A stretch of DNA of 64,000 nt from Campylobacter sp. VBCF_01 NA2 (GTDB taxonomy: Bacteria > Campylobacterota > Campylobacteria > Campylobacterales > Campylobacteraceae), in contig NZ_CP115607.1 of NCBI RefSeq assembly GCF_027797205.1, positions 124,001 to 188,000 of the forward strand. Direction: 5' to 3'. Every line of letters starts with the position of its first letter. Positions within the stretch are counted from its first letter, which is position 1. The translations under genes were made by a program, and so were the position numbers. Under the pieces are notes generated by a model. It worked only from the letters and a program-made list of their open reading frames with translations, had not been told where the DNA came from and did no database searches. Shown piece by piece: positions 47,333 to 56,189 of this stretch.

Positions 47333-47855
47333 AAAAACTCTGTGGCCCTATGGTATCGCATTTAGCATAGTAGCAATCATCGCAGCGTGCGTAGCGACGA
47401 TAATTTTCTCGCTAGATTATCCGGTGCATAGCGATAATTTTTACTTCGATAAATACCAAAAAGTCGATGAGAATTACAATGAGATCCAGCTAAAACAGCA
47501 AAATTTCGAAAAAAAATATGAGGTAAATTTTGAAATTTCAAATCCACAAAATACAGAAAAATTTAGCCTAAATTTGCCGATAAAAGCGAAAAATAATGCC
47601 AAATTTGATAAAATCTCGGCCGAAATTTTACTTACTAGACCAGATAGCACGGATTTTGATAAAAGGCTTAATACGCAGTTTTCAAACGGTGCGTTACGAA
47701 GCGAAAATTTTAGTATCGAAAAGCTTGGCAGGTGGCAGGTAATGGCAAAAATTTCAGATTCCATAGACACAGGATTTTACAAATTTGAATTCAACGCAAC
47801 CAAAACAGCTTCGGGTATTTACGACTTACAGATCCTTGAAGGAGGCCGTAAATAG
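47319..47855 (+). CDS. FixH-like protein of the cbb3 operon
   Basis: 178 residues. N-terminal membrane helix (IAFSIVAIIAACVATIIFSL), then a beta-rich periplasmic domain with YDEVDENYNEIQ-like segment (YQKVDENYNEIQLKQQNF) and TGFYKFEFNATKT, typical of FixH/CcoH. CcoH-type proteins assist cbb3 assembly. The last 71 bases overlap the addB frame. Confidence 0.75.
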   Translation: MAQNKKTLWPYGIAFSIVAIIAACVATIIFSLDYPVHSDNFYFDKYQKVDENYNEIQLKQQNFEKKYEVNFEISNPQNTEKFSLNLPIKAKNNAKFDKISAEILLTRPDSTDFDKRLNTQFSNGALRSENFSIEKLGRWQVMAKISDSIDTGFYKFEFNATKTASGIYDLQILEGGRK

Positions 47856-50226
47856 GGCAGAGGGCGGAATAGTTTTCGCTGAGAGTTTAAGCGAATTTTA
47901 CAAAAAGGCGGTTTTTGTAAATGGCTTTGATGAGTGCGGGCAGATCGAGCGCACACTTTTTATGCAAGAGGCCGTCAAAAATACCAAAAATGCAAACGAA
48001 AAACTCCGTTTCCCAAGTGAATTTTTCGAATTTATGCAACACAAAGATTATTTGTTTAAATTTTTCAAAGAGCTTGCTAGCGAAGAGGTGAGCCTGCAAA
48101 CTCTCGATTTTAGCGATACTTACGCGCAATACAGCGAACATTTCGAAATCTTAAAAGAGCTTTTGCAAAATTACCAAAATTTTTTGCAAAACGCTAAAAG
48201 CTACGATGAAATCACGCTTCCGCAAATTTATGAATTAAACGAAAATTATCTCAAAAGATTTGATAGCATTGAGATTGATATCGACGGAAATCCGAGTAAA
48301 TTTGAGTTTGAAATTTTAAAGCGAGCTTCGCAGGTTACGCAAATTTATCTAAATTTTAAGGCAAGTAAATTTAATCAAAAAACGCTTCGTAGTATTAGCG
48401 AGCTTTGTGGGCTTAGTTTTGAGAGTGGATTTAGCTACAAGCTAAATTTAAGCGAGAATAAAATTTTAGAGCCTTACACCGCGCCAATCCCGCAAAATAG
48501 CGAAATTGTGCTAAAAGGATTTGAGCTTAGGGCTTTGCAGGCTTGCTATATTTTTGAGAAAATTTCAAAATTTATTAGTCTTGGAATTAATCCGGAAAAA
48601 ATCGCAGTGATTTTGCCTGATGAGAAATTTGCTAAAACCCTTAAAGCTTTGGACGAAAAAATTAACAAAAACGCCCCAATGCTGAATTTCGCTATGGGCG
48701 AAAGTGTCAGAGATAGCCTATTTGGCGTGAGTTTGGCTAAAATTTCAGAGTGCATTAAAGAAGGCATAAGACCAAATTTCAACCCACAATATCTAAATTT
48801 AGGCAAAGATACGCCGCGGGATTTGCCAAATGAGTATGATTTGTTTTTTAAAGAGGCTGGGATTAGTGAAGAAATTTTTGATAAATTTAGAGAAAATTTC
48901 AACAAAAGCGTAGAATTTGAGGTTTTTGATGCTTGTATAAATGAGCTTTTGCGCGCAGTCAAAACCAAAAACGATGCCCTAGCAAACAAGCTAAAATCGC
49001 CAAAATTTTTAATCAAAATTCTAAACGAAAAATTTGGCGAAAACCTTACGCTATCAAATTTGATTGATCTTTTCCTTGGCGAGCTAAAAAATGTCAAACT
49101 CGATGATATTAATGGCGGAAAGGTCACTGTAATGGGGCTTTTGGAGAGTCGTGGTGCAAACTTTGAGGCTGTGATAATCCCTGATTTCAACGATGATTTT
49201 GTGCCAAAGCGAAGCGAGGGCGAGATGTTTTTAAACAGCACTCTTCGGGCCAAGGCTGGGCTAATTAGCCACAAAGACAGGGAGGATTTGCAGAGGTTTT
49301 ATTACTCTTGTTTGATTTTTGGCGCGAAAAAAGTAGCGATTTGCTACCACGACACAGCGGAAAAATCGCCGTCTAGGTTTTTGAAAAATTTTAACACGCA
49401 AGAGGATATGGACGAGTTTAGCATGCAAGATTATTTGCGCATTTTTAATGGCAACCTCTATGAAAAGCCAGAATTTAGCGATTTTAAGCCAAATATGAAG
49501 CATGATTTTTTCGAAAAACCTGTTTCATACGCTCGTTTTGATACATTTAGCACATGCAAAAGACAGTATTATTACTCATATATTTTAAATATCAAAGAGG
49601 GGCTGAAATTTGGCGAGGATAACGCTTCTATGGGAAATATTTTGCATGAGGCGTTTGAGGAGTATTACGCTAAATACCCTAAATTTGACTACGCAAAATT
49701 TGAGGAAATTTACCTTAAAAAGGCTATGAAAAAAAATGCCGATTTTTACAGCATTTATTATGATTTATGCAGGGTTAAATTTTTGGCTAAAACCATAGTT
49801 GAACATGAACAAAAGTGGAATTTTGCGCAAAGTGAGGCGAATTTTGACGGCGTTAAATTTAACGAATTTGCCACAATTAACGGAAAAATCGATCGCATAG
49901 ACACAAACGAAAGTGGCGATAGATTTATCATTGATTACAAAAGAGGCGATTACAACGCCAAATCAATGCAGCTAAAATTCTACAAAGCCCTTTTGGGTGA
50001 TGATGAAATGGAGGCTGCGTATCTCTCGCTAAGGGATAAAAAATTCGCTTTCGATGAAAACGAAAAAGATAATGCCAGAAAAAGCGCATTTGAAATTTTA
50101 TCTGAAAAATTTGAAGAAATCAGAGCGCTTTGTGAAAGCGAAATCAGCTTTGAGCGCGCGAGCAAGAGCGGTGCATGCAAATATTGCGCGTATAAAATAA
50201 TCTGTAAAGGCGAAATCAATGATTAA
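47785..50226 (+). CDS. addB: AddB-type subunit of the AddAB recombination nuclease
   Basis: 813 residues. Inactivated helicase-like N-terminal half and a C-terminal PD-(D/E)xK nuclease domain (FIIDYKRGDYNAKSMQLKFY, about residues 715-735). Fe-S cysteines occur at STCKRQYYYSY and in CKYCAYKIIC near the end, as in AddB. The TTG start at 47785 lies 71 bases inside the fixH-like gene; no ATG gives a complete N-terminus and residues RVFTTYRSLKEAV look native, so this start is used with caution. It processes broken DNA ends with AddA. Confidence 0.88.
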   Translation: MNSTQPKQLRVFTTYRSLKEAVNRAEGGIVFAESLSEFYKKAVFVNGFDECGQIERTLFMQEAVKNTKNANEKLRFPSEFFEFMQHKDYLFKFFKELASEEVSLQTLDFSDTYAQYSEHFEILKELLQNYQNFLQNAKSYDEITLPQIYELNENYLKRFDSIEIDIDGNPSKFEFEILKRASQVTQIYLNFKASKFNQKTLRSISELCGLSFESGFSYKLNLSENKILEPYTAPIPQNSEIVLKGFELRALQACYIFEKISKFISLGINPEKIAVILPDEKFAKTLKALDEKINKNAPMLNFAMGESVRDSLFGVSLAKISECIKEGIRPNFNPQYLNLGKDTPRDLPNEYDLFFKEAGISEEIFDKFRENFNKSVEFEVFDACINELLRAVKTKNDALANKLKSPKFLIKILNEKFGENLTLSNLIDLFLGELKNVKLDDINGGKVTVMGLLESRGANFEAVIIPDFNDDFVPKRSEGEMFLNSTLRAKAGLISHKDREDLQRFYYSCLIFGAKKVAICYHDTAEKSPSRFLKNFNTQEDMDEFSMQDYLRIFNGNLYEKPEFSDFKPNMKHDFFEKPVSYARFDTFSTCKRQYYYSYILNIKEGLKFGEDNASMGNILHEAFEEYYAKYPKFDYAKFEEIYLKKAMKKNADFYSIYYDLCRVKFLAKTIVEHEQKWNFAQSEANFDGVKFNEFATINGKIDRIDTNESGDRFIIDYKRGDYNAKSMQLKFYKALLGDDEMEAAYLSLRDKKFAFDENEKDNARKSAFEILSEKFEEIRALCESEISFERASKSGACKYCAYKIICKGEIND

Positions 50227-53140
50227 GATGAAAACAAATGAAGGCAAGGACGCAAGATATCTAGCGCTTGAAGCTAGTGCGGGTAGCGGAAAGACATTTT
50301 CTTTGGCGGTTAGGTTCGTAGGGCTCGTGCTTTTGGGCGAGAATATAAATGAAATTTTAGCCTTGACCTTTACTAAAAAAGCGGCCGCTGAGATGAAGGT
50401 GCGTATAATCGATACATTTTCACTGCTTCACACTCCACAAAAAGAGGCTGAGCTTGACGCACTTTGCGGGCTTTTGAGTAAGGAAAAAGAGGAAATTTTG
50501 CGCCTTAGAGATGAGCATTTGGCGAAATTTATGGATTGCGCCTTAAATATTTCGACCTTTGATGCGTTTTTTGGCAAAATACTGCGCGCGTTCGCCCTAA
50601 ATGCGGGGATTAATCCAAATTTTCAAAACGACGATAATATACTAAAAGCCCAAAATGACGCCTTTATCAAAGAAGCTTTCAAAAACGATGAATTATCGGG
50701 CAAAATGTATGAATATATAAACGATGCAAATTTAAACAAACAAGCGTTTTTTGAGGGCATTAGCGAGCTGTGGGAAAATGGAATAAGTGCAGATATTAGC
50801 CAAAGCAAAGCCCCGAATTTAGACGAAATCAATGAAATTTTAGCCCGTATGCACGGAATTTTAGTGCGCAATAAAGCGAGCGATAAACAACTAAATTTTA
50901 TGTTGCAAACTAACAATATTAGCGAATTAAGTGGCAGGTCGTGGTTTGATAAACCAAGTTTAGATTACAGAACTTTTGCTAAGGCTTTTTCGCCTGATTT
51001 AGATGATGAATTTGCAAATTTAAAGCGCGCAATGCTTGAATATGCGATAAAATTTGAAAATTACCAAATTTCATCTTTGGCAAAATTTCTAAATTTCTAC
51101 TCACAAAACAAAAAAGAACTTAGCAAAAAAAGCGCCAAGATGACATTTTCTGATGTTAGCGTGGGCGTGCATGAGCTGTTTTGCAAAACTGGTGAGATTG
51201 GAGAGCACAATGATTTGCTCTATTTTAGGCTCGATTCGAAAATCAAGCACCTTTTAATCGATGAGTTTCAAGACACCAGCGTTTTGCAGTATGAAATCAT
51301 GCTTCCTTTGATTGATGAAATCGTCGCAGGGCTCGGTCAAAGTGGGCTAGGAAGCCTTTTTTATGTGGGCGATAAAAAGCAAAGTATTTATAAATTTCGC
51401 GGGGCAAAAAAGGAACTTTTCGATTCGCTCAAAGATAGGCATAATCAAATAGTTTTGGAAACTATGCCAAAAAATTATCGCAGTTTAAAGCTTTTGGTTC
51501 GATTTGTAAATGCGATTTTTGGGGATTTGGTGGCAAATGAAGAAACGGGCGAAAAATACGATTACAAACCGCAAGAAGCAAATAAATTTAATGAGAGCAA
51601 ATTTAGCGCAGAGGTTTTGGATAAAATTTTAAAATTCCCAAAAGAAAATAAAAATTTATCGTTTTTCGCGCCAGATGACGACGATTTTGGCTATATTTGC
51701 GCTAAGACATACGAAGATGTTTGCGAGGGCGCTGTAAGCGAGGCTATACGCTTGATTAAAGAGCATGGCGTAAGCCCTAGTGACATAGCGATTTTGTGCT
51801 GGACGAATAAAGATGTAGCAAAGATACAAGAGCTTTTGTCGCTAAAAAATATTCCATCTTCGACTGGCGCTACAAAAAAACTAATCGCTACGCCCCAAGT
51901 TAAGGCGATTAGCGAGTATGCGAAGTATCTAATTAGCAAAGATGAAATTCACGCTTTAAATATAAAATCGCTTTTAAATTTAAGCGACAGGCCAGATCTT
52001 AGCCCAGTTCCGCTAAGTGATGAGCCTGTGAGCGTAGCTAAGACAATCGCTGAAAATTTAGAGCTAAATTTTGGCGATGAAAATTTGCTCATATTTTTTG
52101 AAATTTTGCAAAAGTATGATAGCTTCGCGCAGTATCTTTTCGCAGATGATAACAGCGACGCCTATGCCAAGGAGCTTAGTGGGGTCAAGATTATGACAGT
52201 GCATAAGTCAAAGGGGCTAGAATTTGCGCATGTGATTTTGTGCGATTTGCTTAGCAAAGGAGGCGGCGAGAGGGATAAATTTATGCTAGGTTACGACGGG
52301 CAGTGGCGCATAAAATACCGCATGACAAATAGAGAAATTTACGATGCAGAGTATGCAAAATTTAAAAAAGATAGCGAAAATTTGGAACGAGCCGAGGTTT
52401 TCAACAAGCTATATGTGGGCTTTACAAGAGCCGAAAAATCGCTGATAATCGTAAAAAAAGGCGGTGTTTTAAACGGAAACAACCCTAGCTATTTTACGCC
52501 TTATACTTCAAATAAAGTGGATAAGAAATTTTTAGTTATCGAGGATTTTGAGTATGGCTACATCATACCAAGTAGCGTTACGCCAGCGCTAGTGCAAAAA
52601 CCAAAAAAGATAAATCTACAACCAGTCGCGAAACAAAATATCACAGAGTATGAAAGAGCCAGCGATAGGGCTGTCGTGGCGGAATTTAGCAAGGTTTATA
52701 AGGGCGAGGCGTTGCACTACACGCTTGAAATGCTCGATGATTTTGAGATTTCTAGCTTGGAGAGTGCGCTAAATTTGGCAAAAAATCGCTACGCGAAATA
52801 TTTGGATTCGAGCGATTTTGATGAGATTAGGCAAAAGGTCGAAAGCTTATGCGCTAATGAGGAGTTTTTATCATACATATCAGGGTGCGAAATTTACAAA
52901 GAAATTTCGATAAAACGGGAAAATGGCGGAGTTTCTAGGGTGGATTTGATGTGCGTTAGAGATGATGAGGTTTTGCTTTTTGACTACAAAAGCTCTCCAT
53001 ATTTTTTAGAAAAAAACAAAAAACAGATTAAATCATACAAAAAAGATTTAATCCTATCAAGCAAAAATCCAAATTTGAGTGTTCGCACATTTATCGTGGT
53101 TTTAGAAAATTCTGTAAAAATCGAAGAGGTAAAAGAATAA
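50219..53140 (+). CDS. addA: AddA-type helicase-nuclease
   Basis: 973 residues, UvrD/RecB superfamily. Walker A ASAGSGKT (residues 19-26), Walker B LLIDEFQDTS, motif III VGDKKQSIYKFRGA, motif V IMTVHKSKGLEFAHVI, motif VI YVGFTRAEKSL and a C-terminal nuclease motif LLFDYKSSP. ATG overlaps the addB stop by 8 bases. Compared with ~1200-residue Firmicute AddA it is short, as in other Campylobacter. Confidence 0.93.
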   Translation: MIKMKTNEGKDARYLALEASAGSGKTFSLAVRFVGLVLLGENINEILALTFTKKAAAEMKVRIIDTFSLLHTPQKEAELDALCGLLSKEKEEILRLRDEHLAKFMDCALNISTFDAFFGKILRAFALNAGINPNFQNDDNILKAQNDAFIKEAFKNDELSGKMYEYINDANLNKQAFFEGISELWENGISADISQSKAPNLDEINEILARMHGILVRNKASDKQLNFMLQTNNISELSGRSWFDKPSLDYRTFAKAFSPDLDDEFANLKRAMLEYAIKFENYQISSLAKFLNFYSQNKKELSKKSAKMTFSDVSVGVHELFCKTGEIGEHNDLLYFRLDSKIKHLLIDEFQDTSVLQYEIMLPLIDEIVAGLGQSGLGSLFYVGDKKQSIYKFRGAKKELFDSLKDRHNQIVLETMPKNYRSLKLLVRFVNAIFGDLVANEETGEKYDYKPQEANKFNESKFSAEVLDKILKFPKENKNLSFFAPDDDDFGYICAKTYEDVCEGAVSEAIRLIKEHGVSPSDIAILCWTNKDVAKIQELLSLKNIPSSTGATKKLIATPQVKAISEYAKYLISKDEIHALNIKSLLNLSDRPDLSPVPLSDEPVSVAKTIAENLELNFGDENLLIFFEILQKYDSFAQYLFADDNSDAYAKELSGVKIMTVHKSKGLEFAHVILCDLLSKGGGERDKFMLGYDGQWRIKYRMTNREIYDAEYAKFKKDSENLERAEVFNKLYVGFTRAEKSLIIVKKGGVLNGNNPSYFTPYTSNKVDKKFLVIEDFEYGYIIPSSVTPALVQKPKKINLQPVAKQNITEYERASDRAVVAEFSKVYKGEALHYTLEMLDDFEISSLESALNLAKNRYAKYLDSSDFDEIRQKVESLCANEEFLSYISGCEIYKEISIKRENGGVSRVDLMCVRDDEVLLFDYKSSPYFLEKNKKQIKSYKKDLILSSKNPNLSVRTFIVVLENSVKIEEVKE

Positions 53141-53171
53141 ATTTAACTCCCAAAACGGGAGTTAAATTTTA
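53141..53171. terminator. Bidirectional terminator between addA and lutC
   Basis: An 11 bp perfect stem (53141-53151 with 53157-53167) and a five-base loop, flanked by T/A runs on both strands, lies exactly between the convergent stops of addA and lutC. Confidence 0.85.
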
Positions 53172-53789
53172 GTATAGCACTACATGGACATTTCGTGGTC
53201 CATGCACGCCAAGAACTGTGATAAGCTCGATATCTGCGGTGCGAGATGGTCCCATGATAAAGTTGATATTTGTAGGCAATTCATCTTTTGTAACCTCTGC
53301 TAAGGCTTTATCTAAGCTTTCTACAAGGGCATTTTTTCTAAGCAAAATAATGCAGTTTGTCGGAAGCAAGCTAAGAAGTCTTGGTTGTGCTTTTGAGCTA
53401 ACTACGCAGCATACGCCAAAGTTTGAAACGCCAAGTTTTGCTTGAATAATCGAAGTATCCGCATCAAAAAGCGCTTCTCTTATCTCATTTACTGGTTTGT
53501 CAAACGGCAATTTTTCTGCTTGCAATTTGTCTGTTTTGATTGGCAAATCTGAACCAAACATAACTGTTTTTGCGCCGACTGTTTTGACAATCTCTTCTAC
53601 TAGCGCTTGAAGTCCTTTTTCGTCTGTCTCATGAACAACGGCTTTATTGTTTGTCAAATTTGTCTTAAAGTTTTCATATTTATCGCCTTCGTTTTCGACA
53701 AATTTAGTTATATCTAGTGGTTCGATTTCTGTTCTTTTAGCTACTCTGTTTGACCTAATTTTAGCTAAAATTGTCTCTTTGCTACTCAT
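53169..53789 (-). CDS. lutC: LutC/LldG-type lactate utilisation protein
   Basis: 206 residues with a LUD (DUF162) domain: VGAKTVMFGSDLPIKT, LGVSNFGVCCVVSS and FIMGPSRTADIELITVLGVHGP are the family signature. Third gene of the lutABC set for L-lactate oxidation. Overlaps lutB by 8 bases. Confidence 0.93.
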   Translation of the reverse strand: MSSKETILAKIRSNRVAKRTEIEPLDITKFVENEGDKYENFKTNLTNNKAVVHETDEKGLQALVEEIVKTVGAKTVMFGSDLPIKTDKLQAEKLPFDKPVNEIREALFDADTSIIQAKLGVSNFGVCCVVSSKAQPRLLSLLPTNCIILLRKNALVESLDKALAEVTKDELPTNINFIMGPSRTADIELITVLGVHGPRNVHVVLY

Positions 53790-55209
53790 AGATTACTCCT
53801 TCGATTTTTTGGATATCTGCGTGTAGATTTCCTTTTAAGACAGGTGCTGAGCGATGTCTTGTCCATAGTTTTACCACAGGGATTGAATCTGCCTTTTTAA
53901 CTACGAAATTTGAGAATTTAGAAGCTATGGAAATTCCAGTTCTCCACATAAATCCATTTGTAGCAACTGTTCTAAATCCAGCAAATCCCATTGCTTCGAT
54001 TTTGCTGTGTTCTAGCAAATCAGAGCCTTTTGCTTTTTTCTTACCTTCACCGACTTTATTGCTTCTTAGCTTTCTGATTGTCTCTGCTAACGGAATTTTA
54101 ACAGGGCAAACTTCGCTACATCTACCACAAAGTGAGCAGAAATTAAGAATATCTGCATTTTTTTCCATACCAAAAATTTGTGGGCTGATTACTTCGCCGA
54201 TTGGTCCTGGATATACAGCGTGGTATGTGTGACCGCCGATTTTATCATAAACAGGGCAGTAGTTCATACAAGCACCGCATCTAACGCATCTTAGAGCTTC
54301 GAAGTATTCTTCATTTGTTAGCATATCGGTTCTACCGTTATCTAGTAAGACAACATGGACTTCTTTTGGACCGTCTAACTCGCCCTCTTTTCTAGGGCCT
54401 GTGATGATGTTGTTATAGCAAGTAATAGGCGCACCTACGGCTGATGGAGTAACAGGCGAGTGAGCGCTTACTACATCTTCAAATGTCTCTAAAACTTTTT
54501 CTATACCACAGATTACGATATGCACATCAGGGGCTGTGGTACACATTCTACCGTTACCTTCGTTTTCTAGCAACCAAATGGCTCCTGCCTTGCTAATACC
54601 AAAATTTGCGCCTGAAATTCCGATTTTCATCGTTCTAAATTCGTTTCTTAGGTGGTTTCTAGCGATTGCATTTAGTTTTTCAGGTTCGCTCTCTAATGGC
54701 GCACCTAAGCGCTCTTGGAAAATTTTACCGACTTCATTGCGGTTTTTGTGAATCGCAGGGACGACGATATGAACAGGCGGATCTTGGATTAATTGGATAA
54801 TCAACTCACCAAGGTCGGTTTCTTGGGCTTTGATGCCTCTTTCTTCTAAATAGTGGTTTAGGTGAATTTCTTCACTAGCCATTGTTTTTTGTTTTAGAAC
54901 TTTATCTCCGTTGTGAGATTTTATAATTCGATAAATTATCTCGTTTGCTTCCTCGCCATTTACTGCCCAATGCACTTTCATGCCGTTTTTTGTAGCATTT
55001 GCTTCAAATTCGAGTAGTCTTTCATCAAGTGTCGCAAGAGAGTTATTTTTAACGGTTCTTGCTCTGCTTCTTAACTCATCAAAATTTTTAAATTTTGTAG
55101 TGCTAAGTCTATTTCTGTTACCTTGAAGAGTGTGCATTGCAGAGTCAAGGTTTGCTCTTAGTTGTTTGTCAGCAAGCTTTTGATTTACTAAATTTTCATG
55201 ATTCATCAT
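53782..55209 (-). CDS. lutB: LutB/LldF-type iron-sulfur lactate oxidation subunit
   Basis: 475 residues: N-terminal LUD domain (about 60-290) and a ferredoxin domain with CVRCGACMNYCPVY (about 309-322) and CSLCGRCSEVCPVKIP (about 360-375). It carries the redox centres of the LutABC complex. Start ATG overlaps lutA stop (ATGA); a second ATG follows immediately. Confidence 0.94.
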   Translation of the reverse strand: MMNHENLVNQKLADKQLRANLDSAMHTLQGNRNRLSTTKFKNFDELRSRARTVKNNSLATLDERLLEFEANATKNGMKVHWAVNGEEANEIIYRIIKSHNGDKVLKQKTMASEEIHLNHYLEERGIKAQETDLGELIIQLIQDPPVHIVVPAIHKNRNEVGKIFQERLGAPLESEPEKLNAIARNHLRNEFRTMKIGISGANFGISKAGAIWLLENEGNGRMCTTAPDVHIVICGIEKVLETFEDVVSAHSPVTPSAVGAPITCYNNIITGPRKEGELDGPKEVHVVLLDNGRTDMLTNEEYFEALRCVRCGACMNYCPVYDKIGGHTYHAVYPGPIGEVISPQIFGMEKNADILNFCSLCGRCSEVCPVKIPLAETIRKLRSNKVGEGKKKAKGSDLLEHSKIEAMGFAGFRTVATNGFMWRTGISIASKFSNFVVKKADSIPVVKLWTRHRSAPVLKGNLHADIQKIEGVIYE

Positions 55210-55943
55210 AGCGCTGCTCCTTCAATTCTTTTGATTATGAAATCATATAGATGAATACCTTTTACTCTTGAACCATTTTTTTTCATAGTTCCTGCGATAT
55301 TCATCAAACAGCCGCCATCACCTGAAACGATATAATCAGCTCCGCTTTCTTCTATGAATTTAATCTTTTGTTGAACCATAGCGTTAGAAATTTCAGGCTC
55401 TTTTACAGCGAAAGTTCCGCCAAATCCGCAACACTCCTCTTCTCTTTCAAGCTCGATTAATTCTACATTTTTGAATTGAGCTAGCAAATTTTTAGCGTTT
55501 TGGATTGATTTTTGGACGCGCAAAGCGTGGCAGTTCGAGTGCCAAGTGATTTTTACTTTTTCGCCTTTGTCTTCGTATTTGACATGCAAAACCTTGTCTA
55601 AATACTCGCACAAATCATAAACCTTAGAACTAAATTCTTTGACTTTTCCTTCGTATTCTGTGCCTTTGAAAAGCTCGACATAATCGTGCTTCATCATACC
55701 GGCACACGAACCAGATGGAACGATAACAGGATAATTTTCGCTAAAAAGATTGATATTGTGTAGGGCTATTTTTTTAGTGTCTTCGAAATAACCTGTATTG
55801 TAGCTTGGCTGGCCACAGCAAGTTTGATCTTTTTTGAAAATAACCTCTACACCCTCTCTTCTTAAAAGCTTAACTGCATTTAAAGCGGTATCGGTAAAAA
55901 CCGCGTTGCCAAGACAGGTTGCAAAAAAATAAACCTTATTCAC
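55206..55943 (-). CDS. lutA: LutA/LldE-type heterodisulfide-reductase-like subunit
   Basis: 245 residues with two CCG motifs: TCCGQPSYNTGYFEDTKK and ECCGFGGTFAVKEPEIS, cysteine-rich domains typical of GlpC/HdrB. Start GTG after an AAGGAG ribosome site. First gene of the lut operon. Confidence 0.94.
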   Translation of the reverse strand: MNKVYFFATCLGNAVFTDTALNAVKLLRREGVEVIFKKDQTCCGQPSYNTGYFEDTKKIALHNINLFSENYPVIVPSGSCAGMMKHDYVELFKGTEYEGKVKEFSSKVYDLCEYLDKVLHVKYEDKGEKVKITWHSNCHALRVQKSIQNAKNLLAQFKNVELIELEREEECCGFGGTFAVKEPEISNAMVQQKIKFIEESGADYIVSGDGGCLMNIAGTMKKNGSRVKGIHLYDFIIKRIEGAAL

Positions 55944-55985
55944 CTTTATTCTCCTTTCTCGAATAAATTTAAATTTAGACTAGTT

Positions 55986-55994
55986 ATTTTATCA
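55986..55994 (-). promoter_or_regulatory. lutA: Extended -10 promoter of lutABC
   Basis: On the minus strand TGA-TAAAAT lies about 43 bases before the lutA GTG. No clear -35. Confidence 0.5.
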
Positions 55995-56058
55995 CGCTTT
56001 TGGAATATTTTGTATTAAATTTGGATTAAAATAACATTAAATTATAATTAAAATGAAA

Positions 56059-56076
56059 TGTAATTTTTTTATTACA
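56059..56076. promoter_or_regulatory. Palindrome TGTAAT-N6-ATTACA upstream of lutABC
   Basis: An exact 6 bp inverted repeat with a T6 spacer, in the 246-base gap between lutA and lctP, about 65 bases upstream of the lutA -10. Looks like a dimeric regulator site, but the AT-rich context makes chance occurrence plausible. Confidence 0.3.
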
Positions 56077-56148
56077 ATATTTTTTAAGTTTAAAAAAAGA
56101 AAAATTTGAAAATTCTAAAATTTAAGTGCAAAAACAGGATAAAAAATA

Positions 56149-56180
56149 GTGAAATTCTATCCACAAAGATAGAATTTCAC
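56149..56180 (-). terminator. Rho-independent terminator of lctP
   Basis: A 13 bp perfect stem with six-base loop just after the lctP stop; on the minus strand it is followed by TATTTTTTATCC. Confidence 0.85.
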
Positions 56181-56189
56181 TTATAAAAT

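Noticed and set aside
48546..49274. 242-codon frame antisense to addB
   Set aside because: Shadow of addB with low-complexity Ser/Phe/Leu composition; no start signal or family resemblance.
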